Shown here in pieces: positions 27,703 to 36,329 of a stretch of DNA of 55,984 nucleotides. This DNA is from Desulfohalobiaceae bacterium (GTDB taxonomy: Bacteria > Desulfobacterota > Desulfovibrionia > Desulfovibrionales > Desulfothermaceae). The number at the start of each line of letters is the position of its first letter. The first letter of the stretch is position 1. The stretch spans positions 1 through 55,984 of the forward strand of contig JALWFY010000038.1 in NCBI GenBank assembly GCA_027013815.1, written 5' to 3'. Position numbers and translations under genes: made by a program. The notes below the pieces were generated by a model. The model had not been told where the DNA came from. It did not search any database and was given only the letters and a program-made list of their open reading frames with translations.

Positions 27703-27760
27703 GCTAACAATTCATCCAGCGAACGACGTATTACGCCGCCTCTGAATCTAGACGTTATAT
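27702..27760 (+). other. attC site (59-base-element) of the toxin-antitoxin cassette
   Basis: Exactly 59 bases from R'' AGCTAAC to R' GTTATAT. The left arm AACAATTCATCCAGCG and the right arm CCGCCTCTGAATCTAGACG can pair (TTCA with TGAA and flanking bases), with mismatches typical of attC sites. The order TAACAATTCA...TGAATCTAGACGTTA is very close in layout to classical cassette sites such as that of aadA. Confidence 0.85.
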
Positions 27761-27780
27761 AAAAAACAAATACAAAGCAC

Positions 27781-29007
27781 ATGCAAATAATAAAACGTAT
27801 CCTACCTTTTGATTGTTCAAAAAAAGAATTTTTATTCTTTGTCTTATACACCTTGTTTATAATTTATGGGTCATTGTTTCCTTTCGAGTTTAAGCTCTCC
27901 AATATTCCCATAGAGGTCCACAATCTAAAGAGCTTTTTGTTGTGCAATTATTGTTTCAAGACTTCAATTGGAGACATTGTCACAAATCTTTTCCTGTTTG
28001 TGCCTTTTGGCTTTCTAGGGGTGCGCAGCATGCGAAGCCCATTCAAACCCCTATATTATACCTTTGTTATTACATTAATTTGTATTCCCATAGCCCATGG
28101 GGTACAACTTGCTCAATTCTTTGTAAAGGGAAGGGTCCCTAGTTTAATGGATTCTATTTGTAATATTATTGGTTGCTTCTTAGCTGGATTATTTGGCTCT
28201 ATATCAAAATTTCGTTTTATATTTGGGAAAAGAGGACAAGAACTCTGGAAATCCTTACCGTTATTAATAATGATATGTTGGATTTTATATAATTTAGTAC
28301 CTTTTATACCCACTCTAGACTTTGGAGAGATAAAAAATAGCCTAAAACCTTTGTTACTACACCCCCAGTTTGATTTCTTAAATACAATAAAAAACACAAT
28401 TGGCTGGTTAATCTTCTATTATATGTACAAACAATACAAAGATAAAAATTTGGAACTTAAAAATCTTTCAATAATTATCATAATTATATTAATATCAAAA
28501 ATATTTATTGAGAGAACAGTCTTACGAGTAGCAGACGTATTAGGCGGTTTTTTGTCTTTGTTATTATTAAAAATATTAAAGGAAAAGGTCCAAAATCCAA
28601 GAATATTATTTTCAATTATTCTTTTTTATTTAACCATAGAAGGGCTATGGCCCTTTGATTTTTCTCTTGCACAACGTACAAATTTTAATATTATTCCTTT
28701 TTATGGATATCTAACAGGTAGTCTATTTGTTACTGCTCATATGATGTTCCAAAAAGCATTCTTCTATGCCAGCCTTATCTGGATCTTAGAACAGTGCAAT
28801 GTAAGATGGTCTAGGGCTACCATCTTTTGTGTATTATGGGCAGCTACCATTGAAATTGCCCAAATCTGGTTTGCATCCCATACTCCAGAGACCACAGATC
28901 CTTTGCTCATGTTTTTAATAGCACTTTGGATAAAAAAAAATAGACCTTATGATAAAATAAAAAATAAAACAAAGTACTTAGGGCCAGATAGGAGGAAAAA
29001 ACATTAG
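27781..29007 (+). CDS. VanZ-like membrane protein, two VanZ-type halves
   Basis: 408 residues. Two VanZ-like parts are visible: about 15-135 (YGSLFPFEF, then DIVTNLFLFVPFGFLGV and QFFVKGRVPSLMDSICNIIG) and about 275-400 (EGLWPFDF, ending with IEIAQIWFASHTPETTDPLL). About nine membrane helices are likely. VanZ-like proteins are common in exosortase and glycan loci, but the molecular role is unclear. The ATG has no convincing ribosome site, and the TA cassette lies 26 bases upstream. Its end is 39 bases from the end of the convergent amidotransferase-like gene. Confidence 0.8.
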   Translation: MQIIKRILPFDCSKKEFLFFVLYTLFIIYGSLFPFEFKLSNIPIEVHNLKSFLLCNYCFKTSIGDIVTNLFLFVPFGFLGVRSMRSPFKPLYYTFVITLICIPIAHGVQLAQFFVKGRVPSLMDSICNIIGCFLAGLFGSISKFRFIFGKRGQELWKSLPLLIMICWILYNLVPFIPTLDFGEIKNSLKPLLLHPQFDFLNTIKNTIGWLIFYYMYKQYKDKNLELKNLSIIIIIILISKIFIERTVLRVADVLGGFLSLLLLKILKEKVQNPRILFSIILFYLTIEGLWPFDFSLAQRTNFNIIPFYGYLTGSLFVTAHMMFQKAFFYASLIWILEQCNVRWSRATIFCVLWAATIEIAQIWFASHTPETTDPLLMFLIALWIKKNRPYDKIKNKTKYLGPDRRKKH

Positions 29008-29045
29008 TTATATTTTAATTTAATGCAATAATATAAAAAATTTCT

Positions 29046-30842
29046 CTAATCTATAAATGTCCTAAACCATATCTCCAATCCAACAATAGTACCAAGAAAC
29101 CGGGCATAATCTTTCTTTCCTTGTATATGGCTTTCAAACAAATCCCTCAGTCCCTTTGGTTCATATAATCCCCTGTCCAATGTCTTTTTATCAAACAATA
29201 TTTTTTGTATACTATCCTTAAAAAATTCCCTGTGCCATTTTTCAAATTCAGTATAATGTCTAAATCCAGGAATACTCAATTTCTTCATTAGAGAATTAAA
29301 TTTGTCTGTAAAAAACAACCTAATAGGTCCAGCATCCAAGGGAGCGCCTGTATTTGAATTGGGTATTTTAATAAGATTAGGGTTACATTCTTTTATAATT
29401 TTAAAATGAATCTCACCAGAGAACCTATACTTAATTGGAAGGATAAGGAGCTTTCTTAAAAATCCTTCATCTATATAGGGCATCCTCACCACAACATATT
29501 CCCTAAAAATAGATAGAGATGATACAACCTGTCTTCTAATCCACTGGTCAATATAATAATAAATCAAAATATCTGGCAGTAAAATAGAATCCCCACATTT
29601 CATCATCTCCTGTTCTAAGGAATCCCTTGCGCATCCTTTTATTGATTTTAAAGTTTTTGGAGTCAAAAATCTTGAGAGTTCCTCCTCACCTACAACCAAG
29701 TTTGCCTTTTTGAAAATATAATCTACTACTTTACTAAAGCTAGAAAGCCTAAATACCTCTGGCTCACATTGGACTGGATAGGCAAGGGCTGCCTTTGCTA
29801 TCTCTCCCCCATGCCCCCTTAACAAAAATTTAAATGGCGCTCTCTTTAAATAATCTAGTGCCACTTTTTCAGTTGATTCATGGGGATGATAAAATCCATC
29901 ACTAAAAAAAATTAAAGTTCTAGCTAGTTCTGTAAAATTGGACAAATCTTGCTTTTTTATCTCCAAAAAAGTGTGTCTAGTCTCGCAAGATTTTGCCATT
30001 TTGTATGCAAGCTTTTCATCCTCACATCCCTTTAACCCTAACGTATAAGAATAAACTCCCTTACTCTTGTTTCCCATTGCTGCCAAGATGGCTCTAGAAT
30101 CAAGTCCTCCAGATAGGGATATGCCTAACGCATCTAAATGATTTAATCTCTTTTCCACACTGTTTTTAAACTCATTTACAATTTCTGCTTCTAAATCCTT
30201 ATTGTATTTTTGTTCTTTTGAAAAAAGATTTAAAAGATCCCAGTATGGCTTTATATTTAAATTATTTCTCCCTATACTGTATTCTAAAATTGAACTAGGA
30301 GATAATAATTTTATATCCTCAAAAAGGGTCTTATTGCCCAGCACATGACCAAAATGATAGAAATCAGCTATAGCTGAATAATCGATCCTTTTCTTTAGTT
30401 CTGGGGTAATGAGCAATGGCCTAATATGAGTGGAAAAGCAAAAAATCTCATCAGAAGCATAAAAATAAATAGGCAGTAATCCAAATTTGTCTGTTGCTAT
30501 TTTTATTAATCTCTTATTATAATCTATTTCTATAATTACAAATATTCCATCTGCATCTTGTACCCATGAATCAATTTCACATAATGTGTCCAAATCTCTA
30601 TTATATACTTCACCATAAAAACAGATATCCTTGTCTTTATATTTTTTTAAATAACATATCTTTTTTTCAAAAAAATATTTAAAATAGGTAAGCCCAAAAA
30701 CAAACCCCAATTCCTTATTTTCCAAGACCTCACTATGGGCACCATTACTGGGTTTTATTCTATCTAACATGTTAACAAATATCTTATTTGAAAAACTATT
30801 TTTTTTACTATTTTTTTTTAAAACACCTACTATTCCAGGCAT
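29046..30842 (-). CDS. Asparagine synthase-like protein without the catalytic Cys
   Basis: 598 residues from the ATG at 30842, chosen because AGGAGG (about 30847-30852 on the minus strand) serves it; a GTG at 30863 has no site. The protein starts MPGIVG, so Pro replaces the Cys2 nucleophile of class-II glutaminases. The glutaminase fold is still traceable (CFYGEVYNRD, ATDKFGLLPIYFY). The synthetase domain keeps the PP-loop LSGGLDSRA near residue 240. It therefore probably adenylates a carboxylate but cannot hydrolyse glutamine, as in beta-lactam synthetase-like relatives, or it uses free ammonia or another amine. It begins 8 bases after the UbiA-like gene ends. Confidence 0.82.
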   Translation of the reverse strand: MPGIVGVLKKNSKKNSFSNKIFVNMLDRIKPSNGAHSEVLENKELGFVFGLTYFKYFFEKKICYLKKYKDKDICFYGEVYNRDLDTLCEIDSWVQDADGIFVIIEIDYNKRLIKIATDKFGLLPIYFYASDEIFCFSTHIRPLLITPELKKRIDYSAIADFYHFGHVLGNKTLFEDIKLLSPSSILEYSIGRNNLNIKPYWDLLNLFSKEQKYNKDLEAEIVNEFKNSVEKRLNHLDALGISLSGGLDSRAILAAMGNKSKGVYSYTLGLKGCEDEKLAYKMAKSCETRHTFLEIKKQDLSNFTELARTLIFFSDGFYHPHESTEKVALDYLKRAPFKFLLRGHGGEIAKAALAYPVQCEPEVFRLSSFSKVVDYIFKKANLVVGEEELSRFLTPKTLKSIKGCARDSLEQEMMKCGDSILLPDILIYYYIDQWIRRQVVSSLSIFREYVVVRMPYIDEGFLRKLLILPIKYRFSGEIHFKIIKECNPNLIKIPNSNTGAPLDAGPIRLFFTDKFNSLMKKLSIPGFRHYTEFEKWHREFFKDSIQKILFDKKTLDRGLYEPKGLRDLFESHIQGKKDYARFLGTIVGLEIWFRTFID

Positions 30843-30850
30843 AACCCCTC

Positions 30851-31804
30851 CTAAAATTGCCACAATGGATTAATATTATATGGAATTACCTTAAATAGTT
30901 TATAAAGCCACGGTAATTTCACAAACAATAAAAATATAAAGGCCACAAAACATGCACCAAGATATAGCATAAGTCCTATTTCTCTATATAAATGCTCTGG
31001 ATTTTGTACAGGACTGTTTTCCTTAAAACCAATTTTCAAATAATATGAAAAAAAACCTACAATTAAAGGCACGGAAAAAATTAGTTCAAGGTGATATTTT
31101 ACTATAAAAACCCCTAAAAAAAAGGCACAAAAAATAGCATAATAAAATATACTCAAGATGAGCCTTGTTTCATTATAATAGGCAAAAGAACTCCTGTATT
31201 TTGAAGCTATTTCTTTATTGGCTATGGCCCTGTATTCTGCAAACCTTTTTGTGGCCATAAAAAATGCACCTGCCATCCAATAGGCAATAGTCAAAGAAAT
31301 CGGAGGGACTTTATGGGGCAAAAGGGCAAACCATCCTAAAAATAACCTGAGGGGATTGTTGATGGATTCAGATAACACATCTAAATATGGAATTTCCTTT
31401 GTCCTGATTGGGGGTACATTGTAAAATATCCCCATAATCCATAAACTTAAAGCAGAGACAAAAAAAGAAGGATTTACTAAATATGAAGTTCCAAGTCCTA
31501 TTAATGAAAGTAAGACCCACTCCATATAGGCCATAACAATATTTACCCGACCAGAAGGAATTGGCCTTTTTTTCTTGGTGGGATGAAGTGCATCCTTGGA
31601 AGCATCTAAAATTTCATTAATAACATAATTACTAGAGGCAACAATGCACACAGAAACAACTCCCAACAATATATTAAAAAACCAATTTTTATCTATAAGT
31701 GATGGTTCAATAAAAAAAGCTAGCACTATTCCCAACACCATAAAACCATTTTTAAACCAATGGTCAGGTCTGGCTATTGAAATATATGCCCTTATCTTTT
31801 TCAT
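30851..31804 (-). CDS. UbiA-family prenyltransferase, decaprenyl-phosphate phosphoribosyltransferase-like
   Basis: 317 residues with about nine membrane helices. SIARPDHWFKNGFMVLGI (about 7-24) and the metal-binding NEILDASKDALHPTKKKRPI (about 63-82) are the signatures of polyprenyl-phosphate phosphoribosyltransferases, which move ribose 5-phosphate from PRPP to a lipid phosphate. It overlaps the start region of the HAD gene end by four bases. Together with that phosphatase and the GT39 gene in the same direction it could provide a lipid-linked pentose donor; this pathway is inference. The same family includes quinone and haem prenyltransferases, but the motifs favour the sugar branch. Confidence 0.82.
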   Translation of the reverse strand: MKKIRAYISIARPDHWFKNGFMVLGIVLAFFIEPSLIDKNWFFNILLGVVSVCIVASSNYVINEILDASKDALHPTKKKRPIPSGRVNIVMAYMEWVLLSLIGLGTSYLVNPSFFVSALSLWIMGIFYNVPPIRTKEIPYLDVLSESINNPLRLFLGWFALLPHKVPPISLTIAYWMAGAFFMATKRFAEYRAIANKEIASKYRSSFAYYNETRLILSIFYYAIFCAFFLGVFIVKYHLELIFSVPLIVGFFSYYLKIGFKENSPVQNPEHLYREIGLMLYLGACFVAFIFLLFVKLPWLYKLFKVIPYNINPLWQF

Positions 31805-32493
31805 CTTTTTCTATCCTTCACAAGTGTTCTCTCCAGATTAAAGTAATTCATTTCACCATAGTAGGAATCATAACTCCCTATTTTTATAAACTTAACTCCT
31901 ATATCTTCAGCACACATTCTGTCTATTTCTCTATCTCCTACGTAAATAAGTTCATGTTTTGCTAAATTCCATTTACTTAGAACCATCTCAATCCCTTTAA
32001 AACTAGGTTTAAATGCATTTATCTCTATATCATCAGCACTAATTACCAAATCAAAATATCTATCTATACCCATGGCCCTTAATTTGTCCTGCGCAGGATA
32101 ATCTGAAAATACACCCAATTTTAATCCCATTTTTTTAGCTAAATCTAAGAAACTTTCTAAATTTGAGAACATACTGTCTTTTAAGTAATCAAGTGGATAT
32201 AGATAAATCCATTTTTTTATTATTGTTTTTATCTCCTCAAGAGGTAGCACAAAATGCTCTGCTACTTTAATATACTGTAACTCTTTTAGAGGACATACAG
32301 ACTCCTTTTTATATCTCAATAGTTCTCTGTTTTTTCTAAAAAAATATACTATTTTTGCTTCTTTATATACTTGTTTAGGGTTAATCAAAAAAAATTTTAA
32401 CAACTTAACTATCATCCTATAGCGTAAATATCTTTGATTATATAAAGTACCATCTACATCAAAGAGTATTCCCCTTATATTATTGAATAACAT
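31801..32493 (-). CDS. HAD-family hydrolase
   Basis: 230 residues from the ATG at 32493; a TTG at 32505 would add four. Motif I is GILFDVDGTLYNQ near the N-terminus, motif II GVFSDYP, motif III is a Lys near NAFKPSF and motif IV is YVGDREIDRMCA. It is probably a phosphatase of the phosphoglycolate-phosphatase type. The four-base overlap with the phosphoribosyltransferase gene suggests it removes the 5-phosphate from the lipid-linked ribose phosphate, although other substrates are possible. Confidence 0.85.
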   Translation of the reverse strand: MLFNNIRGILFDVDGTLYNQRYLRYRMIVKLLKFFLINPKQVYKEAKIVYFFRKNRELLRYKKESVCPLKELQYIKVAEHFVLPLEEIKTIIKKWIYLYPLDYLKDSMFSNLESFLDLAKKMGLKLGVFSDYPAQDKLRAMGIDRYFDLVISADDIEINAFKPSFKGIEMVLSKWNLAKHELIYVGDREIDRMCAEDIGVKFIKIGSYDSYYGEMNYFNLERTLVKDRKR

Positions 32494-32518
32494 AAACTTT
32501 TGCAATTTAGATTTTATC

Positions 32519-33499
32519 TTATATATCTTGTTTAATCTTTTTTACATCACGTACAAAAATATTTTCTCCTAAATAGAACATAGATAATATACCAATTATA
32601 GTAGTTGGTATGTACCAGAGAGAATGGAATAGGATAGAAAAACTAAAAGCTGTATTTGGGTCTATATTAAATAGAGATAATCCTTTTATTGTAACAAATT
32701 GAAAGGTACCTATATAACCTGGAGCTGAAGGTATCATTACTCCTAGATTTATAACACCTGCTAAAAGTATAGTTTGTAACCATGTTAAATTTAAATGAAA
32801 TATTAAAAGAGATGTTTTTAAGAAAAATATCCACATAACCCAAGAAAAAAAAGACAAAAGAATTGCTATAAGCATGTCTTGTATTGATAAACTCTCAAAA
32901 CCAGAAATAAGCATACTTGAATAGAATTTAAGATTTACCTCTAATCTAGCACGAATACTTTGAGGAACAATTAATAATAAAAGATCTATACATTTTTCTC
33001 TTAATTTAAAAAAAAAGAAAAAAAAGAGAAACACTAAAACAAGCAGCCCAAAAGTAAATCTAGCAATATAAATAGGCCACATGGAAATACCATGCAAAAA
33101 AAATGCACTTAACACAAAAATAAATAGCCATACAACATCAAGAATCCTCTCAATAATTATAGAAGAAAACACTCTTGTCCTGCTAATGTGTGCTTCACTT
33201 CCCACGCTATATGCCCTTACGAATTCTCCAAGCCTTGCAGGAAAAATATTATTGGCCATAAGACCTAACATAAGGTGAAAAAACAACCTAAAATGTGAAA
33301 TATTTATCTTACCCAGTAATTTCCCCCACAACATACTCCTTATAACATTACTCAATAAAAATAATATTATTGAAACAAAGACAAATCTATAATCTGCAGA
33401 CCGAAAGGATTGAGCAATATGTCTAAAATCTAAGGAATAAATAGAAAGTATTAAAAATATAGCAGAGAGAAAAAATCCAAAAATCTTTATTTTTGACAT
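32519..33499 (-). CDS. Lysylphosphatidylglycerol-synthase-like transmembrane protein (UPF0104/AglD-like)
   Basis: 326 residues with about eight membrane helices and the family motifs HLMLGLMANNIFPARLGEFVRA (about 71-92) and GVMIPSAPGYIGTFQ (about 249-263). The family contains the membrane part of MprF and AglD-like proteins and is thought to move lipids or lipid-linked sugars across the membrane. It lies 25 bases upstream of the HAD gene in the same direction, which would fit flipping a lipid-linked sugar. Confidence 0.85.
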   Translation of the reverse strand: MSKIKIFGFFLSAIFLILSIYSLDFRHIAQSFRSADYRFVFVSIILFLLSNVIRSMLWGKLLGKINISHFRLFFHLMLGLMANNIFPARLGEFVRAYSVGSEAHISRTRVFSSIIIERILDVVWLFIFVLSAFFLHGISMWPIYIARFTFGLLVLVFLFFFFFFKLREKCIDLLLLIVPQSIRARLEVNLKFYSSMLISGFESLSIQDMLIAILLSFFSWVMWIFFLKTSLLIFHLNLTWLQTILLAGVINLGVMIPSAPGYIGTFQFVTIKGLSLFNIDPNTAFSFSILFHSLWYIPTTIIGILSMFYLGENIFVRDVKKIKQDI

Positions 33500-33518
33500 A
33501 AAAGCTGCGCTTCGTTTT

Positions 33519-35021
33519 TTATGGCCTATCCCTTAAAACAAATTCCACTTCTCTCATGGTCTTTGCCCATGCAATAGCTGCAACCTCCATACCCTTGGCA
33601 GTCCAATGCACGCCATCTCTCCAAATAAACTCATGTCTGTCCCCAGCATTTTGAACTTCATTAAACACATAAGCCACAGGGATCTTATTTTTTCTTGCCT
33701 CCTTGATTAATATCTCATTAAACTGAGCCTCTGGTTTAGAGGTGGGATCTTTAAATCCCCTGGGAGGAATAGTACCAATAACAGGAACAATCCCCTTTTT
33801 TTCTGCCTTTTTTGCTATTTGTATTACATCGTCTGCCCATTTTTTGTATGTTATATTGTCCCTTATTCTTCCTTTAACATTATTTGTGCCAAACATTATG
33901 AACATAAATTCAGGATACATCTTACTTAAGATCTTTTTATCCACATTATTTTTCCCCCAACCCGTGGTCATTCCAGCATATCCATAGGCCCTTACCCTAT
34001 AGATCCCCAATGCTCCTGCTACAAAGCGAGGATATAAGGTTGGACCTGTCAATGAATCCCCATATAACACAACTAGACTCTTTTGTACTCTACCTACGCC
34101 CTTTTTATGGATTTCTCTCACATGAAACGCATAATTTGCCCTATCTTTTTCCCATGTGTCTAAAATTTTAGGCATTGCATTTATTTTTGATTTAACAGAC
34201 ACAATATCTGACCACTTACCAATATTATTCTCAAAATCACAAGCAAGGACCCTATATCTATATTCTCCTATACCAACACCTGTATCTAAATAATAAGGAT
34301 GATAGCTCTCTGCAATCTTTTTAAACTTACCACTACCCTTTGCCCTTGATATCACATAGACCATGGGAAAAACATTGTCCTCTGCTTCTTTCCAATCTAG
34401 TTTTATGCCTTTTTTTGTAATATAAGCCCTTAAATCCTTAACCTTTGTTGGAGGAGTTTTGTCTTCTCCCCTATATACAATAAAATTGTCCAGGATAATA
34501 CTAACCTGTTTGCCCTTTGGGTCTGGTGACCAAAATCTTATATTTTTAAAATAAGTATCATTTCTTATAAATCCCCTGCTTTTTGAATTATACCTAAAGG
34601 TATCTACGTAGTATAACACAGGAACCCATTTATTATTAAATAAAAATCTATAATCATAGGGTGTAGTATTATCATCAGATTTTGAGTCAAACATATTTAA
34701 CCTAGCAAACTGAAAATTTTCTCCTTTTGCAAAAAAAGCCACCTTTAGCCCTTTTGAACCCTTAATATTAATATCTAGCATTGGACCTGACCATTTTTGT
34801 TTACAAATTGTAAGAAGTGCTTTTCCTGAAATAGCATTACTTATGAGTGATTGTTTTACTTTTCTTGAGCCATGAAATCCTTTTTTAGATCTATTAAAAT
34901 CATTTTTATAATAAATAACCACTCCATCTTTTTCCTGATAACTATTTGAATTTTTAGAACATGCCAATAATCCCCCAAAAATTATCATTAAAATAATAGC
35001 CCTTTTTACCATATTTTTCAC
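33519..35021 (-). CDS. SGNH/GDSL-hydrolase lipoprotein with an Fn3-like domain
   Basis: 500 residues. The lipobox LLAC (Cys21) follows a short hydrophobic stretch, so it is a predicted lipoprotein. Residues about 25-190 form a beta-rich ligand-binding-like domain. Residues about 192-280 look like fibronectin type III (TPPTKVKDLRAYITKKGIKL). A C-terminal SGNH domain (about 313-490) has VLYGDSLTG (Ser), the block II Gly in GYAGMTTGW, FGTNNVK and the Asp-His pair in WRDGVHWTAKG. It probably removes acyl or acetyl groups from the exported polysaccharide. The next gene encodes a glycosidase-like protein nine bases away. Confidence 0.85.
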   Translation of the reverse strand: MKNMVKRAIILMIIFGGLLACSKNSNSYQEKDGVVIYYKNDFNRSKKGFHGSRKVKQSLISNAISGKALLTICKQKWSGPMLDINIKGSKGLKVAFFAKGENFQFARLNMFDSKSDDNTTPYDYRFLFNNKWVPVLYYVDTFRYNSKSRGFIRNDTYFKNIRFWSPDPKGKQVSIILDNFIVYRGEDKTPPTKVKDLRAYITKKGIKLDWKEAEDNVFPMVYVISRAKGSGKFKKIAESYHPYYLDTGVGIGEYRYRVLACDFENNIGKWSDIVSVKSKINAMPKILDTWEKDRANYAFHVREIHKKGVGRVQKSLVVLYGDSLTGPTLYPRFVAGALGIYRVRAYGYAGMTTGWGKNNVDKKILSKMYPEFMFIMFGTNNVKGRIRDNITYKKWADDVIQIAKKAEKKGIVPVIGTIPPRGFKDPTSKPEAQFNEILIKEARKNKIPVAYVFNEVQNAGDRHEFIWRDGVHWTAKGMEVAAIAWAKTMREVEFVLRDRP

Positions 35022-35029
35022 CTCATCCT

Positions 35030-36304
35030 TTAATTATTGTACAAAATTACCACACCATGCCATGGAAATAGATTAATTTCATCTATTTTCTCATATTCCA
35101 GATGTCCATGATAGTTTCCATCCCTATCAACAGGTCCTCCTCCAACTAGTATAACCTGAACAAGTGTCTTTTTAAACTTAATCCTATACGGCGAATTGGA
35201 TATATTCACCCATACTTCACCATTTTTATATTCCCTTTTATACACACCCCTTTTTTGTTCAAGTTCATACAAAGACTTAATTATATCTTTTTTAGGACAT
35301 CCCAAATTAATTCCGTATTCTGGATACCAGGATAAAATTTTGTTATGAAAATAATTTATATAACAATAATTGCCTTTTATCAAAAGATATGAGCAGAGAT
35401 AATACATCCTCTTTGTTATATCTTCATTTTTCTTTAAATAGGATTGAAAGATAACTATCTTATCCCTTTTTATTAACCTCAATGTCCTATCCATTGCCAT
35501 CTTCCAGTCAGATGCACTTTTTGTATCAAATGCACCTTCAATAAAAGCCCCTGATGCTGTTGAATAATAATCTGTATTATCCCATGTAGTAAATAATCCA
35601 CAAGTATTTGGTATAGTGGCATAGCCATGCTTTTCTAAAAATTGTGTAAGATCCTTCATAAAATCTTCATAACCCTGCTTCCATGTTCTATATCCTAGCT
35701 CTTTAAAAATCTTATATCTTGCATTTTTATTCTTAAGCCTTGGATCTAAGTAAGATACCTCCCATTGAAGAAGTCCTATGTTGGCAGAATCCAAAAATAC
35801 CCCTTGATAGTTACCAGCTTTTATTTGTCTTAGAATAGATCTCTTCCAATAATCTCTAAATCCCTTGTTTGCAATATTCATAAGGTATTTTCCATCTATC
35901 CTAGAATATACCCTCTCTCCTTTTTCATTGTGCCAAAACCAATCCTCGTGTTGGTTCACATAGTCCCAGTCATTTCCCCAATGCTCTCCATCAATAATAA
36001 AAGTATGTTTTGGATTTTGTTGCCATATTCCAAGGTGATAATGCAATACTACAAATGGCCTCTTAAAATATCTTGTATAGAATCGTATTCTTTTAGATAT
36101 ATTTAAGGTTAGTTTTTGCGAGCCCACAAAATGAGTTGCAACAAATCTAACCTGTCTCTCACTCATTCCCCCTGGCAATTGATCTGCTATAACCATTATA
36201 CTACACCTAGTGTTGGGAAATCCAAATTTATCACTAGATAAGCCATTGGATACAAAATATAATAACACATATATACAAACAATGCATACAAAAAATTTCT
36301 TCAT
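35030..36304 (-). CDS. Secreted glycosidase-like protein (GHL15-type)
   Basis: 424 residues from the ATG at 36304; the GAGGGG before it decides the start over the GTG at 36322, which lies in that site. A signal peptide (MKKFFVCIVCIYVLLYFVSN) is followed by a likely TIM barrel with FVVLHYHLGIWQQN, YLMNIANKGFRDYWKRSI and GVFLDSANIG, where the Asp is a likely active-site residue. This fits putative glycoside hydrolases of the GHL15 family. It lies between the SGNH lipoprotein and the GT39 gene in one operon, so it may trim the polysaccharide outside the cell. Confidence 0.72.
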   Translation of the reverse strand: MKKFFVCIVCIYVLLYFVSNGLSSDKFGFPNTRCSIMVIADQLPGGMSERQVRFVATHFVGSQKLTLNISKRIRFYTRYFKRPFVVLHYHLGIWQQNPKHTFIIDGEHWGNDWDYVNQHEDWFWHNEKGERVYSRIDGKYLMNIANKGFRDYWKRSILRQIKAGNYQGVFLDSANIGLLQWEVSYLDPRLKNKNARYKIFKELGYRTWKQGYEDFMKDLTQFLEKHGYATIPNTCGLFTTWDNTDYYSTASGAFIEGAFDTKSASDWKMAMDRTLRLIKRDKIVIFQSYLKKNEDITKRMYYLCSYLLIKGNYCYINYFHNKILSWYPEYGINLGCPKKDIIKSLYELEQKRGVYKREYKNGEVWVNISNSPYRIKFKKTLVQVILVGGGPVDRDGNYHGHLEYEKIDEINLFPWHGVVILYNN

Positions 36305-36329
36305 AATATCACCCCTCTTCACTAAATAG

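Larger units (their letters stand above)
27241..27754 (+). mobile_element. Single integron gene cassette carrying a toxin-antitoxin pair
   Basis: 514 bases from TTAGCT (27241) to the R' G (27754). The attC R'' heptamer AGCTAAC (27702-27708) is the exact reverse complement of GTTAGCT at the left junction (27240-27246), so both ends are defined as for the first cassette. Only six bases separate the left edge from the antitoxin ATG, and the ribosome site AAGAGG (27235-27240) lies outside the cassette in host DNA. The pre-insertion sequence would read AAAAGAGG joined to TTATATAAAAAACAAAT. No integrase or neighbouring cassette is present. Confidence 0.87.

Noticed and set aside
20426-27754. Whole stretch between the two attC sites as one large cassette
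   Set aside because: The R''/left-end heptamers match within each smaller unit (18627-20503 and 27241-27754), and the glycan genes between them are far too long for a cassette and continue the local operon.
29046-30863. GTG at 30863 as the start of the Cys-less amidotransferase
   Set aside because: It has no ribosome site and overlaps the UbiA gene, whereas AGGAGG serves the ATG at 30842.
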